Numbered from the stretch's first letter, positions 7,033 to 16,630 are shown. The stretch: DNA of 37,153 nucleotides from Verrucomicrobiaceae bacterium (GCA_003820635.1 RPOS01000027.1:1-37153); one strand, 5' to 3'. The notes: a model not told the origin generated them from the letters alone. Numbers and translations are program-made.

Positions 7033-10000
7033 ATGGCCGATCCGCTCCAACTGCTGCTGGAAGAGCCTGATCTGCTCGATGAGATCGCCAAGTATGACGT
7101 TCAGGCCGAGTTTTCGCCGAACACCGTGAAGCGGGCGATGTCTTATCTCGCACCCGGCATCATCACGCGCTTTTCCTCCAGAACAGAAGATGACGGGGTC
7201 ATCTCGTTTTCCGCGAAAGTCGCCGGAAGCCGCAAAACGCCATACTCCACTTCGGTCGATTTTTTCATCGGCGATGATGGCGAGTGGGAGGTGGATTATT
7301 TCTGCAATTGCCCCGTGGGGTTCTACTGCAAGCACTCGGCGGCGCTCATGATGTGGCTGAAGGAAGCCTTGAAAGCAGATGCCGGAAACAACAGCCAGCG
7401 CATCCCGAAGGCGGTGAACGATTGGCTGCGGGTTCTTGAAACCGCGGAAACGCCCAAGGCTTCACAGCCCGGAAAAACAGCCCCCGCACAGGAAAAGTTC
7501 CTCGCCTACTGTCTGGAAAACGCTTCTCAAGCCGGTGGAAAAATCCGTTTCACCCTGCACCCGGCCACCCGCCTCAAGAACGGCATGGTGAAGATCGATC
7601 CGGCGGTGGCTCGTGCGGACGTGACCAATCCGCCGAAATACATCGCGGACGAAGACTTGCGCATCTGCGCCGCCTTTCGCCGCCATCCGACCAGCTACGA
7701 TGGCTGGTCCTCCTGCGTGTTTCCCGAGGGGGCCGAGGGAGCCCGCTTGATCGAAATGGCGCTCGCCACCGGGCGTTTCTATTACATTGCCGAGCAGGAT
7801 TTTTACCTACCTTCGGAAAATCATCTTCAAATCACCGAAGGCGAACCCGTCAGGGTGGAGCTTGCGTGGGATGTTCTGCCATCCGGCAACGCGCGCCCGG
7901 TGATCCGCGGGCTGAACAACGAATTCCGCGTCCTTGAAGTGAATCCTACCATGTATCTCGATGCACTCCATGGAGTCATCGGTCCGCTGGTATCAGACGG
8001 TCCACTTCATCTGCTGAAGCATTGGGAAAAAGGCCCCGAGGTGGATGCCAGCATTGCGGACCTTGTTTCCGCCAGACTCGGATCGATTCAGGGCGGCATG
8101 GTCCCGGCGCCGGTCGTGATTCCCAGCGAGGTCCGCCCGGACTGTCCGCCGATGCCTCATTTCACGGTCAATCGCGTTTCGGCGAGCCTCGCCGGCATGC
8201 CTCAGGATTTCATTATCGGCCACCTGTCATTCCGATACGGGGACAGCGAGGCGCTTCCGCATCAGCTGCAAGGCGGTGTTTCCAGCGAACACATCGAAAT
8301 AATAAACGGCACGCGGGTCATCTGGAAACGCGATGCCCGTCTGGAGTCGGAACTCGCGGTCAAGCTTGCCGGTGCCGGTCTGCTGCCATTCGCGGACCTC
8401 ATATCCGAGCATCTTCTCCATCACTCGCTGCGCTCCGCCTTCGTTCCCATCGATCCGCAACCCAGCTCCTCGCTCGCCTGGCTGCGTTGCCTCGAATGCC
8501 AGGAAATGCAACACCTGCGCGAGGAGGGCTGGATCATCACCGTGGACCCCAGGGCCGGTCTAACAGCTCACGACGTTGGCGACTTCCTGCCCACTATCGA
8601 AGCGGAAACCGATCATGGCATCGACTGGTTCCGCTTTGATGTCTCCTTCGAGGTTGACGGGGTGAAGCGCTCGCTCATCCCGCTCATCGCCCAGGCCATC
8701 GAGAAAAACTTTCCGCCATCGACTACGCCGGATTTGCCGGAATGGATCACCATTCCCTGCGAAAATCCCGAGGATGGCTTCATCCGGTTGCCGGCGCGGC
8801 GCTTTCTTGAAATCGTCGATCAAGTCCGCCATTTGTTCCATGGCCGTGAGATGGGTGCAGGCTCATTGAAGCTCGACCGCCTGGCGGCCGCCGGGCTTGC
8901 AAATTCACTGGGCCTCAACACCTCCGCCACGAGCCGGGCGCTTGCAGAGCTCGGCCGGGCGCTCAAGGACATCAACGAGCTTCCACACGAAGACGTTCCC
9001 GGAACGGTGAAGGCCACCCTGCGTCCCTATCAGCATGAGGGATTCCGCTGGCTGCGTTTCCTGGCCAAGCACCATCTCAACGGCATCCTCGCCGATGACA
9101 TGGGACTCGGCAAAACCCTGCAGACTCTCACCCACCTCGCCGCTGAACACGCTGCGAAACCGGGAAAACCCTCGCTTGTTGTCGCGCCCACCTCCGTCGT
9201 GCCGAACTGGGCTGCCGAAGCCGAGAAGTTCACACCGGGCCTGAAAGTCCTCACCCTGCACGGAGCCGAGCGGCTGTCCGCCTTCAAGGAGATTCCAGGC
9301 GCGGACCTCGTCATCACCTCCTATCCGCTGCTGCACCGCGATTTCTCCCTCCTGGTGAACCAGCAGTGGCACAGTCTCATTCTGGACGAGGCCCAACATA
9401 TCAAAAACCCAAAATCGATCACGGCCATGTCCGCCTGCGGACTGGCCGCCGCCCACCGCATCTGCCTCTCCGGCACACCGATGGAAAACCACCTCGGCGA
9501 GCTGTGGAGCCTCATGCGCTTTCTCATGCCCGGCTTCCTGCCCGACGAGAAAACCTTCAACTCCGCCATCCGCAAACCCATCGAGCGGGATCGCTCCGGC
9601 GATGCCCAGCTCGCGCTCAACCGCCGCGTTTCCCCGCTCATCCTGCGTCGCACCAAGGACCAGGTGGCCACCGACCTGCCGCCGAAAACCGAGCTCATCC
9701 ATCACATCGAGCTGACCAAAAAACAGATCGACCTCTACGAATCCGTGCGCGCCGCGATGGACAAGCGGGTGCGCGAGGCCATCGCCGCCAAGGGGCTCGC
9801 CAAGTCACACATCATCGTGCTCGATGCGCTGCTCAAGCTGCGCCAGATCTGCTGCCATCCCAAACTGCTCAAGACGCCCGCCGCGGAAAAAGTCACCGAG
9901 TCCGCCAAGCTGCATTTTCTAACAGACGAGCTGCTGCCGCAGCTTCTGGAAGAAGGCCGCCGCATCCTGCTTTTCTCGCAGTTCACCTCGATGCTCGCGC

Positions 10001-10413
10001 TCATCGAGACGCATCTTGAAAAGCACGGCATCCCCTTTCTCAAGCTCACCGGCCAGACCAAGGACCGCGCCTCGCTCGTCAAGCAGTTCCAAACCGGAGA
10101 AGTGCCGGTTTTCCTCATCTCGCTCAAGGCCGGCGGCACCGGCCTGAATCTAACAGCTGCGGACACCGTCATTCACTACGACCCCTGGTGGAATCCCGCC
10201 GCCGAAAACCAAGCCACCGATCGCGCCCACCGCATCGGCCAGAACAAGCCGGTCTTCGTCCACAAGCTGGTCTGCCGCGGCAGCATCGAGGACCGCATTC
10301 TAGATCTCCAGAAACACAAGTCCGCCCTCGTCAAGGCCTTGCTCTCCGAGGAAACCACCAGCCTGCGCATTGATCCCGAGACCCTTTCGCGCCTGCTTGA
10401 ACCGATTGCCTGA
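7033..10413 (+). CDS. SWIM zinc-finger SNF2-family helicase (RapA/HepA-like)
   Basis: This 1126-aa protein is a double-stranded DNA translocase of the SNF2 family. Residues 91-101 (CNCPVGFYCKH) form a SWIM zinc finger (CxC...CxH). A long middle region corresponds to the bacterial SNF2-associated domain. The ATPase core has ADDMGLGKT (687-695, Walker A), a DEAQ box (DEAQHIKN, from residue 785) and LSGTPMENHLGELWSL. The second RecA lobe has LLFSQFTSML, LKAGGTGLNL and DRAHRIGQ with its arginine finger. Bacterial members remodel DNA-bound RNA polymerase or act in recombination; the exact role here is unknown. It begins 2 bp after the leuS stop and ends before a convergent pseudogene. All catalytic motifs are intact. 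Confidence 0.93.
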   Translation: MADPLQLLLEEPDLLDEIAKYDVQAEFSPNTVKRAMSYLAPGIITRFSSRTEDDGVISFSAKVAGSRKTPYSTSVDFFIGDDGEWEVDYFCNCPVGFYCKHSAALMMWLKEALKADAGNNSQRIPKAVNDWLRVLETAETPKASQPGKTAPAQEKFLAYCLENASQAGGKIRFTLHPATRLKNGMVKIDPAVARADVTNPPKYIADEDLRICAAFRRHPTSYDGWSSCVFPEGAEGARLIEMALATGRFYYIAEQDFYLPSENHLQITEGEPVRVELAWDVLPSGNARPVIRGLNNEFRVLEVNPTMYLDALHGVIGPLVSDGPLHLLKHWEKGPEVDASIADLVSARLGSIQGGMVPAPVVIPSEVRPDCPPMPHFTVNRVSASLAGMPQDFIIGHLSFRYGDSEALPHQLQGGVSSEHIEIINGTRVIWKRDARLESELAVKLAGAGLLPFADLISEHLLHHSLRSAFVPIDPQPSSSLAWLRCLECQEMQHLREEGWIITVDPRAGLTAHDVGDFLPTIEAETDHGIDWFRFDVSFEVDGVKRSLIPLIAQAIEKNFPPSTTPDLPEWITIPCENPEDGFIRLPARRFLEIVDQVRHLFHGREMGAGSLKLDRLAAAGLANSLGLNTSATSRALAELGRALKDINELPHEDVPGTVKATLRPYQHEGFRWLRFLAKHHLNGILADDMGLGKTLQTLTHLAAEHAAKPGKPSLVVAPTSVVPNWAAEAEKFTPGLKVLTLHGAERLSAFKEIPGADLVITSYPLLHRDFSLLVNQQWHSLILDEAQHIKNPKSITAMSACGLAAAHRICLSGTPMENHLGELWSLMRFLMPGFLPDEKTFNSAIRKPIERDRSGDAQLALNRRVSPLILRRTKDQVATDLPPKTELIHHIELTKKQIDLYESVRAAMDKRVREAIAAKGLAKSHIIVLDALLKLRQICCHPKLLKTPAAEKVTESAKLHFLTDELLPQLLEEGRRILLFSQFTSMLALIETHLEKHGIPFLKLTGQTKDRASLVKQFQTGEVPVFLISLKAGGTGLNLTAADTVIHYDPWWNPAAENQATDRAHRIGQNKPVFVHKLVCRGSIEDRILDLQKHKSALVKALLSEETTSLRIDPETLSRLLEPIA

Positions 10414-10519
10414 GAGCCACCAACACATGGACGAAGCCAGGCACGACATTACCGCCCACGCTTATCCATCAGATGCCGGGGAGCCGGGGGATTCCTGCGC
10501 TGCGCCATGACGCCAGGTG

Positions 10520-11256
10520 CTAAACCTTGGGCTCCCAGCCCGCGCGGTAGTCGCGCTTCACGATGCGCGCGGCTTCCGGCATGTTGGTGGACTTCATGTT
10601 GGGGCCGTCCCAATCCATCGGCCGACCCTCGCCGAACTGCTGGACCAGTGAGCCTAACAGAATAATCTCGTTGAGATAGGCGGAGATCTCGAAGTTCGAG
10701 TATCCGGGCGGGCCGCCGTTCATCGCATCCACCCATTCCTGATAGTGTCCGGGCGAGCGCGGGATGGATTGCGGGATGACGAGGCAGGCCTCGTGTTTCT
10801 CGATGGGCGTGAACTTCTTCTCGCCCTCAAGCAGCAGGTGCGCGGTGGCACCGTAGTCGTCAGGCGCGCAGAGTTTGCCTTTTTCACCGATGATCAGGCA
10901 ACCGCTCTCGGGCAGTTTCCTGCGCCATTCGACGATTTCCCTGGTGATGTGCGATGGTGGCCGCAGGGGGTCGATCTCACTTTTCGGATTGCCGTCATAC
11001 CACCAGAACTTGAGCGGCGGCAGGCCGTCGCGCTCGGGGCAATCAAAGCGCACGCGGGAAGTGCGCGGAAAGGTTGCCGCATGGTGGCGCGAGGCGATCT
11101 CACATTCCACGCGGGTGACGTCCTGAATGCCCTTGCCACCCACGCCGATGCAGGCCAGCCGGATCTTGCTGTTGAGGTTCTGGCCACGGACGATGGCGGG
11201 CCCGGCAAACAACGCGGAACCAAGCCCGAGTCCGGTTTTCCCGATAAATGAACGGC
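10520..11256 (-). pseudogene. internally deleted Gfo/Idh/MocA-family oxidoreductase
   Basis: Read on the minus strand, the gene has a Tat-like leader (AFTRRSFIGKTGLGLGSAL) and the first Rossmann strand (KIRLACIGVGGKG). It then jumps directly to text normally about 190 residues further on (VECEIAS, then PRTSRVRFDCPERDGLPPLKFWWYDGNP). The C-terminal part is complete: SGCLIIGEKGKL, EACLVIPQSIPRSPGH, WDGPNMKSTNMPEAA. No ATG precedes the leader; the codon at the expected start is ATT. Most of the NAD-binding and catalytic part is missing, so an active enzyme is not expected. The downstream part has stayed open without stops, which suggests the deletion is fairly recent. Intact relatives have roughly 430-450 residues. 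Confidence 0.8.
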
Positions 11257-11416
11257 GGGTGAAGGCTTTAATAAGTGGGGAAATGGCACGGAAATTCCCC
11301 AGGCCTTGCGATCAAATAGCTGTGTGCAATTGGCACTCCGGCCGTTTCCACGATGCAATCGCGCCTTGCTCCATGCGGCCGCGCCTGCTTCCATCCGCGC
11401 CCCATCCCACACATTC

Positions 11417-12790
11417 ATGGCCAACAAAGACGTCACCGATCCTGCCCGCATGGAGAAAATCGTATCGCTGTGCAAACGCCGCGGCTTCATCTTCCAGGCG
11501 GGGGAACTCTACGGCGGCCTCAACGGCGTGTGGGATTACGGCCCGCTCGGCGCGGAGCTGAAGCGCAACCTCAAGGACTACTGGTGGCGCAAGACCGTCC
11601 AGGAGCGCGATGACGTGCTCGGCATGGACGGCTCGATCCTGACCATGGAGCAGGTGCTCGTTTCCTCCGGCCACGTCGGCGGGTTTTCGGATCCGATGGT
11701 GGACTGCAAGACCTGCAAGGGCCGCTTCCGCGCGGACAATCTGGAAACCTCCCAGTGCAAGGAGAAACCCAGCGTCTGCCCCGGCCAGTCGCCGAAATGC
11801 GAACTCACCGAGCCGCGCCAGTTCAACCTGATGCTGCAGACGAACTTCGGTGCCACCGGCGAGCAGATCGCCTACCTCCGCCCTGAGACCGCGCAATCGA
11901 TCTTCGTGCAATACAAGAACGTGCTCGATTCCAACCGGATCAAGCTGCCCTTCGGCATCGCACAGGTCGGCAAGTCGTTCCGCAACGAGATCAACCCGCG
12001 CAATTTCACTTTCCGCTCGCGCGAGTTCGAGCAGATGGAGATCGAATACTTCTGCCATCCCGACGACGGCCTGCGCCTCACCGACGAGTGGTTGGAAACG
12101 CGGCTCTCGTTCTACGAAGAGATCGGCATCCCGCGCACCAAGCTCCACATCAACGACATTCCGGACGGCGAGCGCGCGTTCTATTCGAAGAAGACCTATG
12201 ACATCGAATACGAGTTCCCCTTCGGTGTGCAGGAACTCGAAGGCGTCGCCTATCGCACCGACTACGACCTCGGCGTGCACCAGAAGGGAGCGGGCAAACC
12301 GCTCGAATACTTCGACGAGGAAACCAAACAGAAGTTTCTCCCGCATGTCGTCGAGCCGTCCGCCGGTTGCGACCGCACGGTGCTCGCACTCATCTGCGAA
12401 GCCTTCGACGAAGAGACCCTGACAGACGAAAAGGGCAAGGAGGACGTCCGCACCGTGCTGCGCTTCAAGCCCGCCATGGCCCCGATCAAGGTGGGCATTT
12501 TCCCGCTGCTCAAGAAGAACGAGGAGCAGGTGCGCATCGCGCGGGACATCCAGAAGTCGCTACAGAAATGGATGACCGTTTTCTACGACGACGGCGGCGC
12601 CGTCGGCCGCCGCTACCGCCGCCAGGACGAGGTGGGCACGCCGTTCTGCGTGACGGTGGACTTTGATACGCTCGGCGAAAACGGCGCGGAGCTCAAGGAC
12701 ACGGTGACCATCCGCCACCGCGACTCGATGGAGCAGGAGCGCATGAAGATCGATGCGCTGCTGCCGTGGTTGCTGGAGCGGGTGAGGTGA
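11417..12790 (+). CDS. glyQS: glycyl-tRNA synthetase, single-chain (alpha2) type
   Basis: This charges tRNA-Gly with glycine. The 457-aa product starts MANKDVTDPARMEKIVSLCKRR and belongs to the homodimeric type found in archaea, eukaryotes and many bacteria, not the alpha2beta2 type. It shows FQAGELYGGLNGVWDYGPLG, class II motif 2 (GKSFRNEINPRNFTFRSREFEQME), the tract YDLGVHQKG and motif 3 (VVEPSAGCDRTVLALI), with a C-terminal anticodon-binding domain (APIKVGIFPLLKK). A zinc-ribbon-like insert with CKTCKGRF and further cysteines sits near residue 100. The gene faces ilvC, and both end at one shared hairpin. The ATG at 11417 is preferred because upstream in-frame text has no family match. Confidence 0.96.
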   Translation: MANKDVTDPARMEKIVSLCKRRGFIFQAGELYGGLNGVWDYGPLGAELKRNLKDYWWRKTVQERDDVLGMDGSILTMEQVLVSSGHVGGFSDPMVDCKTCKGRFRADNLETSQCKEKPSVCPGQSPKCELTEPRQFNLMLQTNFGATGEQIAYLRPETAQSIFVQYKNVLDSNRIKLPFGIAQVGKSFRNEINPRNFTFRSREFEQMEIEYFCHPDDGLRLTDEWLETRLSFYEEIGIPRTKLHINDIPDGERAFYSKKTYDIEYEFPFGVQELEGVAYRTDYDLGVHQKGAGKPLEYFDEETKQKFLPHVVEPSAGCDRTVLALICEAFDEETLTDEKGKEDVRTVLRFKPAMAPIKVGIFPLLKKNEEQVRIARDIQKSLQKWMTVFYDDGGAVGRRYRRQDEVGTPFCVTVDFDTLGENGAELKDTVTIRHRDSMEQERMKIDALLPWLLERVR

Positions 12791-12821
12791 GAAGACATCT
12801 GCCAGCGCCACCTCCTTCACG

Positions 12822-12862
12822 AGAAAACGCCCGCTCCCCGGTGAGGAGAGCGGGCGTTTTCT
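12822..12862. terminator. bidirectional Rho-independent terminator between glyQS and ilvC
   Basis: AGAAAACGCCCGCTC (12822-12836) is the exact reverse complement of GAGCGGGCGTTTTCT (12848-12862), with an 11-nt loop. A TTTT run follows the GC core on either strand. It lies between the ends of two convergent genes, so it can stop transcription from both sides. Confidence 0.88.
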
Positions 12863-12879
12863 GATAGATTGTGCGCGGC

Positions 12880-13926
12880 TTACTTGGAGCTGGAGATCAG
12901 GCTCGCCTGGCTGGCGCCCTTCTTGATCTTGCTCTGCTTGATCCAGCTCATGGTGGAGCGCAGCTTGGCTCCGACCTTCTCGATCTGGTGGGCGGCTTCG
13001 GCCTTGCGGATGACGTTGAACTTCTTGTAGCCGCCTTCGTATTCGGCGATCCACTCCTTGGCGAACTTGCCGGACTCGATGTCCTTGAGCTGCTGCTTCA
13101 TGCGCTTCTTGACGGAGGCGTCGATGATCTTCGGCCCGACGGAGACATCGCCCCACTCGGCGGTTTCGGAGATGGAGAAACGCATGCCGGCGATGCCCTG
13201 CTCGTTCATGAGGTCCACGATGAGCTTGAGCTCGTGAAGGCACTCGAAGTAGGCCATCTCGGGTTGGTATCCGGCTTCAACGAGAGTTTCGAATCCAGCC
13301 TTCACCAGCGCGGAAGCGCCGCCGCAAAGCACGCACTGCTCGCCGAAAAGGTCGGTCACGGTTTCCTCGCGGAAGTTGGTTTCAAACACCCCGGCGCGGG
13401 CACAGCCGACACCACCGGCCCAGGCGAGCGCGGTTTCCTTGGCTTTGCCGGTGACGTCCTGATGGACGGCGATGAGGCCGGGAACACCTTTGCCGGCGAC
13501 GAATTGCGAACGCACGGTGTGGCCCGGACCTTTCGGCGCGACGAGGATCACGTCGATGTCCTTCGGCAGCTTGATCGTCTTGAAGTGGACGGCGAAACCG
13601 TGGGAGAAAAGCAGGGTCTTGCCCGGTGTGAGATTCGGCGCGATGTCCTTGTTGTAAACCGCGGGGATCACCGTGTCCGGAGTGGCGACGAAGATGACGT
13701 CGGCCTTCTTTACCGCATCCGCAGTGTCCATGACCTCGAAGCCGAGTTTCTTGGCGACTTCACGGGACTTCGACTTCTTGTAGAGGCCGATGATGACCTT
13801 GAGGCCACTGTCCTTGAGGTTGAGCGCGTGGGCGTGGCCTTGTGAGCCGAAGCCGATCACGGCGAGGGTTTTCTTTTTCAACGGAGCGATCTTCGCGTCC
13901 TTGGTGGTATAGATCTTCGCGGCCAT
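12880..13926 (-). CDS. ilvC: ketol-acid reductoisomerase, class I
   Basis: IlvC converts acetolactate or acetohydroxybutyrate to the dihydroxy acid in isoleucine and valine biosynthesis, using Mg2+ and NAD(P)H. The 348-aa product starts [20 protein letters not shown]. It has the nucleotide-binding loop [15 protein letters not shown], a specificity loop with basic and serine residues (KKSKSREV, suggesting NADPH), LVAPKGPGH, and the metal-binding helices with [12 protein letters not shown] and [14 protein letters not shown], plus SETAEWGD. The length is normal for class I enzymes. No other ilv or leu genes are near. An alternative start 31 codons upstream has no family similarity. The gene is convergent with glyQS. 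Confidence 0.96.
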   Translation of the reverse strand: MAAKIYTTKDAKIAPLKKKTLAVIGFGSQGHAHALNLKDSGLKVIIGLYKKSKSREVAKKLGFEVMDTADAVKKADVIFVATPDTVIPAVYNKDIAPNLTPGKTLLFSHGFAVHFKTIKLPKDIDVILVAPKGPGHTVRSQFVAGKGVPGLIAVHQDVTGKAKETALAWAGGVGCARAGVFETNFREETVTDLFGEQCVLCGGASALVKAGFETLVEAGYQPEMAYFECLHELKLIVDLMNEQGIAGMRFSISETAEWGDVSVGPKIIDASVKKRMKQQLKDIESGKFAKEWIAEYEGGYKKFNVIRKAEAAHQIEKVGAKLRSTMSWIKQSKIKKGASQASLISSSK

Positions 13927-14050
13927 GGCGGATCGGTAGTTTAGGTTCGGTTGAGTCACACCACGACCATCGGGGACGCAGCGGGGCGGCACACTGCGCG
14001 GATGACGCCACGGGGTCAAGCCACAAGAATCGGCCAGAAAAACAGGGCGG

Positions 14051-14406
14051 CTACACTAGGGAGAGGAGTTGTTCGAGGTAGTCGGGATCGAGAGCGGCGC
14101 GCATCTCGCGTTTGGGCAGGCTGTTGCGGCGTTTGCCTGTGCCGGGCATGCGGTTGTGTTGTAGCACGGGATGCCGTTGGGAAGCTTGAGCCACTTGCGC
14201 AGCCACTCCTCGCGCAACTCGGCGAGTCCTTCCATGAGTTCGTAGGTCCTCACGCCGCAGAGCACGGCGGCAAAGGCGATGAAGAGGATTTCGCCGAAAT
14301 GGTGGCGGGTGTTGCCACCGTTGCGGGGGCCTTGATTGGAGGCGAACAACACGAAACCTTGAGGTAAGCCGCCGGAATAGTCGATTTTGTTCGGATTTCT
14401 TGGCAT
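14051..14406 (-). pseudogene. ISAs1-family transposase remnant
   Basis: The first part reads GGNTRHHFGEILFIAFAAVLCGVRT, then LREEWLRKWLKLPNGIP, the N-terminal domain of ISAs1-type transposases. After NGIPCYNT the reading frame changes (near 14150), and the last 35 or so codons, in another frame, match the far C-terminal end (KRRNSLPKREMRAAL, then [12 protein letters not shown] and TAG at 14051-14053). The whole DDE catalytic core is missing, so the element is dead. Terminal inverted repeats could not be recognised. It lies between ilvC and ruvA with a transporter fragment beside it. Confidence 0.7.
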
Positions 14407-14469
14407 TCAGGAATCCTGAAGGCGCAAGATGGGGTGTACAAGTCTGTTAGAAAACCGCAGATTGAGATT

Positions 14470-14564
14470 TTCCTAATGTAGTCGCCCTGCGTGGCGGCGA
14501 AGACCAAGCCGCAGATGGTCCAGCGATAACGGCCGATTTGTTCATTTACGGAGGAAATGGACAT
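14470..14564 (-). pseudogene. 5' fragment of an MFS (hexuronate-type) transporter
   Basis: From ATG 14564 the minus strand reads MSISSVNEQIGRYRWTICG, then LVFAATQGDYIRK. This matches the first transmembrane segment of ExuT-like major facilitator transporters, which usually run GRYRWxIC...FFATTxNYxDRQ. Similarity ends after about 30 residues near 14470, close to the ISAs1 remnant. The rest of the gene is gone, probably through the IS or a deletion next to it. A signal peptide of an unrelated protein is a less likely reading. Confidence 0.55.
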
Positions 14565-14659
14565 GGCGGTATGGGTGAGGTTTAGCGGCCACGTGCGGTG
14601 TGGCCACGGGAGATCATTCCGCTGGAATGAGCCGGGCAAGCGCCAATTCTCCAGACAGC

Positions 14660-15256
14660 TCACCCCTGCAGGGCCCGCAGCGCGCCGCGCACCAGCGCCT
14701 CCACCGTGGCGGAGGGCTCGTTTTCCAGCACCTTGCGCACGGACTTGCGGGCATCCACCTGCTTGTAGCCGAGCGCCAGCAGCGCCAGCTCGGCATCCGC
14801 CGCCAGCGCGCTCACTTCACCGGCCGCCGCATCCTGCCAGGTATCCGCCACACCCACCTTGTCCTTGAGCTCGAGCACGATCCGCTCTGCGGTCTTCTTG
14901 CCCAGCCCCTTGATGCGCGAGAGCTCCGCCGTGTTTCCAGCCACCACACAACTCTTGAATCGCGAGACCGGCATGCCGCTCAGCACCGCCATGGCGATCG
15001 CAGGGCCGATCCCGCTCACGCGGTCGATGAGCATCAGGAACACATCGCGCTCCTCCTCGGTGGCGAATCCATACAGCGTGTGCGCCGTTTCACGGATGTG
15101 AAGATGCGTCCGCAAATCCACCTCCAGCCCCTCCGCCGCATGCAACCGGTCGTAGGTGGAAATCGGGATAATCACCTCGTAGCCGACGCCGTGCACATCC
15201 ACCACCAACCGGTTCGGATAGGCCTCGATCACTTTTCCGCGCAGTCTCGCAATCAT
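14660..15256 (-). CDS. ruvA: Holliday junction branch-migration protein RuvA
   Basis: RuvA binds Holliday junctions as a tetramer and loads the RuvB motor. The 198-aa product starts MIARLRGKVIEAYPNRLVVDV. It has the OB-fold domain I with VHGVGYEV and LHIRETAHTLYGF, the two helix-hairpin-helix motifs (VSGIGPAIAMAVLSG and IKGLGKKTAERIVLEL) and a C-terminal domain III (ALLALGYKQVDARKSV) that contacts RuvB. Length and start are typical. No ruvB or ruvC is adjacent. The upstream hsp20 gene ends 94 bp before this start. No LexA box is visible directly upstream. Confidence 0.95.
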   Translation of the reverse strand: MIARLRGKVIEAYPNRLVVDVHGVGYEVIIPISTYDRLHAAEGLEVDLRTHLHIRETAHTLYGFATEEERDVFLMLIDRVSGIGPAIAMAVLSGMPVSRFKSCVVAGNTAELSRIKGLGKKTAERIVLELKDKVGVADTWQDAAAGEVSALAADAELALLALGYKQVDARKSVRKVLENEPSATVEALVRGALRALQG

Positions 15257-15350
15257 CGGCGGCGAGATTGCCCCATCGTGCAGGATCGTCAACCCGGATC
15301 CCGGCGGCGGATTCCCGCGAGGCCGGGCTCCGGGTTTCACGCTTCAAAGT

Positions 15351-15740
15351 TCAAACTTCCACCGGGATCCTGCGCGGCTGCGCCTCACGCGCCTTGGGCA
15401 ACTTGATTTCCAGCACACCGTCCTTCAAGCGCGCTGAAATGGCCGAGTCATCCAGATCGCGGCCCAGTCCGAACGCGCGCTGATAGATCCCGGTGAAGTA
15501 TTCGCCCACCAGCGTCTCGCAAGCTTCCCTGCCCTGCCCCATCTGGGGACCGGTCACGGTGAGCTGCTTGTTTTCCAAGGTGATTTCCAGGTCCTTTTCA
15601 TCGATGCCCGGCATGTCGCAGCGGATCAGCAGTTCGGACGGCGTTTCGTAAATGTCGGCCGCCGGGACAAACACCGGCCGCTCGGCAGCTTGCTCCGCGC
15701 GCGGCGCGGTGGGTGTGGAGATGCTTTCATTCATGTTCAT
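15351..15740 (-). CDS. small heat-shock protein, Hsp20/alpha-crystallin family
   Basis: This 129-aa chaperone has an alpha-crystallin domain: VFVPAADIYETPSELLIRCDMPGI, then DLEITLENKQLTVTG, and a C-terminal strand DGVLEIKLPKA followed by a RIPV end. ATP-independent Hsp20 proteins hold unfolding proteins. A strong Shine-Dalgarno sequence (GGAAAGGAG) stands 6-7 bp before the ATG at 15738-15740. It lies 19 bp downstream of a second hsp20 gene, so the two form an operon and may assemble together. The N-terminal arm is short. Confidence 0.9.
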   Translation of the reverse strand: MNMNESISTPTAPRAEQAAERPVFVPAADIYETPSELLIRCDMPGIDEKDLEITLENKQLTVTGPQMGQGREACETLVGEYFTGIYQRAFGLGRDLDDSAISARLKDGVLEIKLPKAREAQPRRIPVEV

Positions 15741-15759
15741 GGCTGGCTCCTTTCCTGTG

Positions 15760-16203
15760 TCAGTTGGCGATCACCGGGATGCTTCTGGGTTTCGATTTCT
15801 CCGCGCGGGGCAGCGTGATCGCCAGCACGCCCTTCTCGTATTTTGCGGAAATTTTATCCTCCTCCACCTCGAAGGGCAGCGTGAAAGTCCGCGCAAACGG
15901 CCCACTGCTGCGCTCCTTGCGGTGGCACACGACGCCCTCACCCTCCGGCGCGTTGTCCTGCAAAGTAGCGCGAATGGTCAACTGGCCCTTGGTGAGGCTG
16001 ATTTCCAGATCCGCCGGGTCCACACCCGGGATCTCCGCGGTCACGATCGCCTCGTTGGAGTCGCTGAGCAGATTGACGAGCGGAAAGCGCGCCGTGCGCG
16101 CCGCCGGCAAGCCACCTTCGAACAGGCGGTTCATTTCCCGCTGCAAGTCCCTGAGGGCTGCGAAAGTCCCCCACGGATGAATGGTCATGGTGTTTGAATT
16201 CAT
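15760..16203 (-). CDS. small heat-shock protein, Hsp20/alpha-crystallin family
   Basis: This 147-aa Hsp20 starts MNSNTMTIHPWG and has a longer N-terminal arm (FAALRDLQREMNRLFEG) typical of class A bacterial Hsp20. The alpha-crystallin domain includes FPLVNLLSDSNEAIVTAEIPG, DLEISLTKGQLTIRA, GPFARTFTLPFEV and YEKGVLAITLPRAE, ending in a SIPV anchor motif. A TTG five codons earlier is possible; the ATG at 16201-16203 is preferred. It is the first gene of the two-gene hsp20 operon. I found no CIRCE or clear sigma-32 element upstream. Confidence 0.9.
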   Translation of the reverse strand: MNSNTMTIHPWGTFAALRDLQREMNRLFEGGLPAARTARFPLVNLLSDSNEAIVTAEIPGVDPADLEISLTKGQLTIRATLQDNAPEGEGVVCHRKERSSGPFARTFTLPFEVEEDKISAKYEKGVLAITLPRAEKSKPRSIPVIAN

Positions 16204-16504
16204 GATTTTGGCTTTCAACAGTTGGTTTCAAATCGCTTGCCCGACCATCGGATCGGTGCAGCTCGTAACCATTCCAGCAAACCCGGTGCCACGCCCCATC
16301 AACAAACCCAAGTTACTGATCACCAGAAGATAGCGACCACACTCCAAGGAGCGGCATCATCCCATCCGCGTCAGCTTTTCGCAGAAATGCGCCATTTTTT
16401 CCCAATGCGATGCGTCAAGCTGGCCTCATCGGCCCGCTGACCACCCGTCAGCCACTCCCCATGCCTGAATCTGCATGGGAACCGGAAAAATCCCGCCGAA
16501 ATTC
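16204..16504. other. intergenic stretch between hsp20 operon and tRNA-Arg
   Basis: About 300 bp hold no reading frame with family similarity. This region must carry the hsp20 promoter on the minus strand, but no perfect inverted GAGTGCTAA-type operator or convincing heat-shock promoter could be found by eye. Confidence 0.5.
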
Positions 16505-16534
16505 TTGACACTCGCCGCCAAAGCAAGCTTTCAT
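16505..16534 (+). promoter_or_regulatory. promoter of tRNA-Arg
   Basis: A perfect TTGACA (16505-16510) is separated by 18 bp from TTTCAT (16529-16534), which matches four of six -10 positions. Transcription would begin near 16541, about 16 bp before the mature tRNA 5' end at 16557. Confidence 0.55.
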
Positions 16535-16556
16535 CCCGCCCCGCGCCAATCGCAAT

Positions 16557-16630
<74 letters not shown>

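Noticed and set aside
14587..14605. GGCCAC/GTGGCC hairpin downstream of ruvA as a terminator
   Set aside because: The stem is only 6 bp and no T tract follows in the minus-strand direction, so it is too weak to list.
16204..16504. CIRCE or sigma-32 control of the hsp20 operon
   Set aside because: No TTAGCACTC-N9-GAGTGCTAA repeat and no convincing -35/-10 heat-shock pair could be seen on the minus strand.
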